64,000 bases of DNA from Acuticoccus sp963704595 (GTDB taxonomy: Bacteria; Pseudomonadota; Alphaproteobacteria; Rhizobiales; Amorphaceae), in contig OY969922.1 in assembly GCA_963704595.1 (NCBI GenBank), forward strand, positions 3,534,001 through 3,598,000, written 5' to 3'. The notes below the pieces were generated by a model. That model made no database searches and had not been told where the DNA came from. It worked only from the letters and a program-made list of their open reading frames with translations. The stretch's first letter is position 1. Every line of letters starts with the position of its first letter. This document shows positions 63,099 through 64,000 of the stretch, piece after piece. Made by a program: the position numbers and the translations under genes.

Positions 63099-64000
63099 AT
63101 GACCGACTGGCCGAACCATGGGACCATCACAGGACCGATCGTCATGATCGGTTTCGGCTCCATCGGACGGGGAACGCTGCCGCTGATCGAGCGCCACTTC
63201 ACCTTCGACAAGAGCCGCATGGTCGTCATCGACCCGTCGGACGCCGACAAGGCGCTGCTCGACAAGCACGGCATCGCGTTCAAGCAGCTCGCGATCACGA
63301 GAGAGAACTACCGCGAGGTTCTCACCCCCCTCCTCACCGAGGGCGAGGGCCAGGGCTTCTGCGTGAACCTTTCGGTCGACACCGGCTCCGTCGACCTGAT
63401 GCGCCTGATGCGCGAGCTCGGCGTCCTCTACATCGACACCGTGGTCGAGCCGTGGCCGGGCTTCTACTTCGACAAGAACGCCACTGCCGCGACGCGCACC
63501 AACTACCACCTGCGCGAGACCGCGCGTGCCGAGAAGCGGGCGAACCCCGGCGGCACCACGGCCGTCTCGTGCTGCGGCGCCAACCCCGGCATGGTGTCGT
63601 GGTTCGTGAAAAAGGCGCTGCTGAACCTCAAGTCCGACCTCGGCGACACCGGCCCCACGCCGACCTCGCGCGAGGAGTGGGCGAAGCTGATGCAGCGCCT
63701 CGGCGTCAAGGGCGTCCACATCGCAGAGCGCGACACGCAGGGCGCGAAAAAGCCCAAGCCGCTCGACGCATTCTGGAACACCTGGTCGGTGGAGGGCTTC
63801 ATCTCCGAAGGGCTGCAGCCGGCCGAGCTCGGCTGGGGCACCCACGAGACGTGGATGCCGGACAACATGGAAGTCCAGGCCGAGGGCTCCGGCTGCCGCG
63901 CCGCCCGCTTCCTCCTCCAGCCCGGCGCCGCCACCCGCGTGCGCACCTGGTGCCCCACCCCCGGCGAGCAGTACGGCTTCCTCGTCACGCACAACGAAAG
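63099..64000 (+). CDS. hss: Homospermidine synthase, 5' part
   Basis: The first 300 residues of a protein cut by the right edge. The NAD-binding loop is VMIGFGSIGRG (15-25), with SVDTGSVDLMRL, DTVVEPWPGFYFD, CCGANPGMVSWFVKKAL and WGTHETW, all typical of bacterial homospermidine synthase. It makes homospermidine from putrescine, a common alphaproteobacterial polyamine. ATG 63099 has AAAGGAAG upstream. No frameshift is seen in the visible part. Confidence 0.95.
   Translation, partial: MTDWPNHGTITGPIVMIGFGSIGRGTLPLIERHFTFDKSRMVVIDPSDADKALLDKHGIAFKQLAITRENYREVLTPLLTEGEGQGFCVNLSVDTGSVDLMRLMRELGVLYIDTVVEPWPGFYFDKNATAATRTNYHLRETARAEKRANPGGTTAVSCCGANPGMVSWFVKKALLNLKSDLGDTGPTPTSREEWAKLMQRLGVKGVHIAERDTQGAKKPKPLDAFWNTWSVEGFISEGLQPAELGWGTHETWMPDNMEVQAEGSGCRAARFLLQPGAATRVRTWCPTPGEQYGFLVTHNE

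Overview
The window is one stretch of a very GC-rich (about 70 % by eye) bacterial chromosome, packed with short-gap or overlapping operons (ATGA, GTGA and TTGA junctions are common). The gene content points to an alphaproteobacterium, probably Hyphomicrobiales (Rhizobiales): an Anbu proteasome-like operon, homospermidine synthase, the LigB/Lhr/PdeM repair set, ureEFG, two TRAP transporters and a PotABCD-type importer. The assignment is by gene content only; there is no rRNA here.

Layout. 0-2 kb: the start of a 5TM-Lyt sensor and a sulfatase. 2.2-13.5 kb: a signalling block with an RsbW-like kinase and STAS antagonist, an orphan ABC-type binding protein, four small periplasmic sensor modules (two fused to MFS-like membrane domains), a HAMP-PP2C phosphatase (RsbU-like) and a PAS-cyclase. 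This is the best candidate for an undescribed system. 13.5-16.3 kb: ureG-ureF-ureE plus a secreted esterase, without urease structural genes. 16.4-23.7 kb: DNA ligase, a large membrane-anchored coiled-coil protein, Lhr-type helicase and PdeM nuclease. 23.9-32.5 kb: an eight-gene catabolic operon (2-oxoacid dehydrogenase E1 alpha/beta, TRAP transporter, two SDRs, an acetolactate-synthase-like enzyme). 32.5-36.6 kb: a tandemly duplicated protein of unknown function and a second TRAP system. 36.7-39.9 kb: ABC-F ATPase, SpoU methyltransferase, DUF3830 protein, tRNA-Pro(CGG). 40.2-47.7 kb: an ABC importer fused by overlaps to nucleoside hydrolase and adenine deaminase (purine nucleoside salvage), then a convergent M20 amidohydrolase. 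47.8-53.6 kb: a seven-gene CDP-sugar operon. 53.8-57.1 kb: two tandem glycosyltransferase-like/SGNH-like proteins. 57.3-61.6 kb: Anbu operon (ATP-grasp, alpha-E, transglutaminase, Anbu). 61.8-64 kb: a 5TM-Lyt protein with a degenerate GGDEF domain and the start of homospermidine synthase.

A caution for every reader: about 30 single-base frameshifts interrupt otherwise perfect family matches. Nearly all look like one extra base in a short run, and for each gene the inferred number of indels agrees with the gene length modulo 3. I treat these as sequence errors and annotate each gene over its full span, naming the breakpoints.
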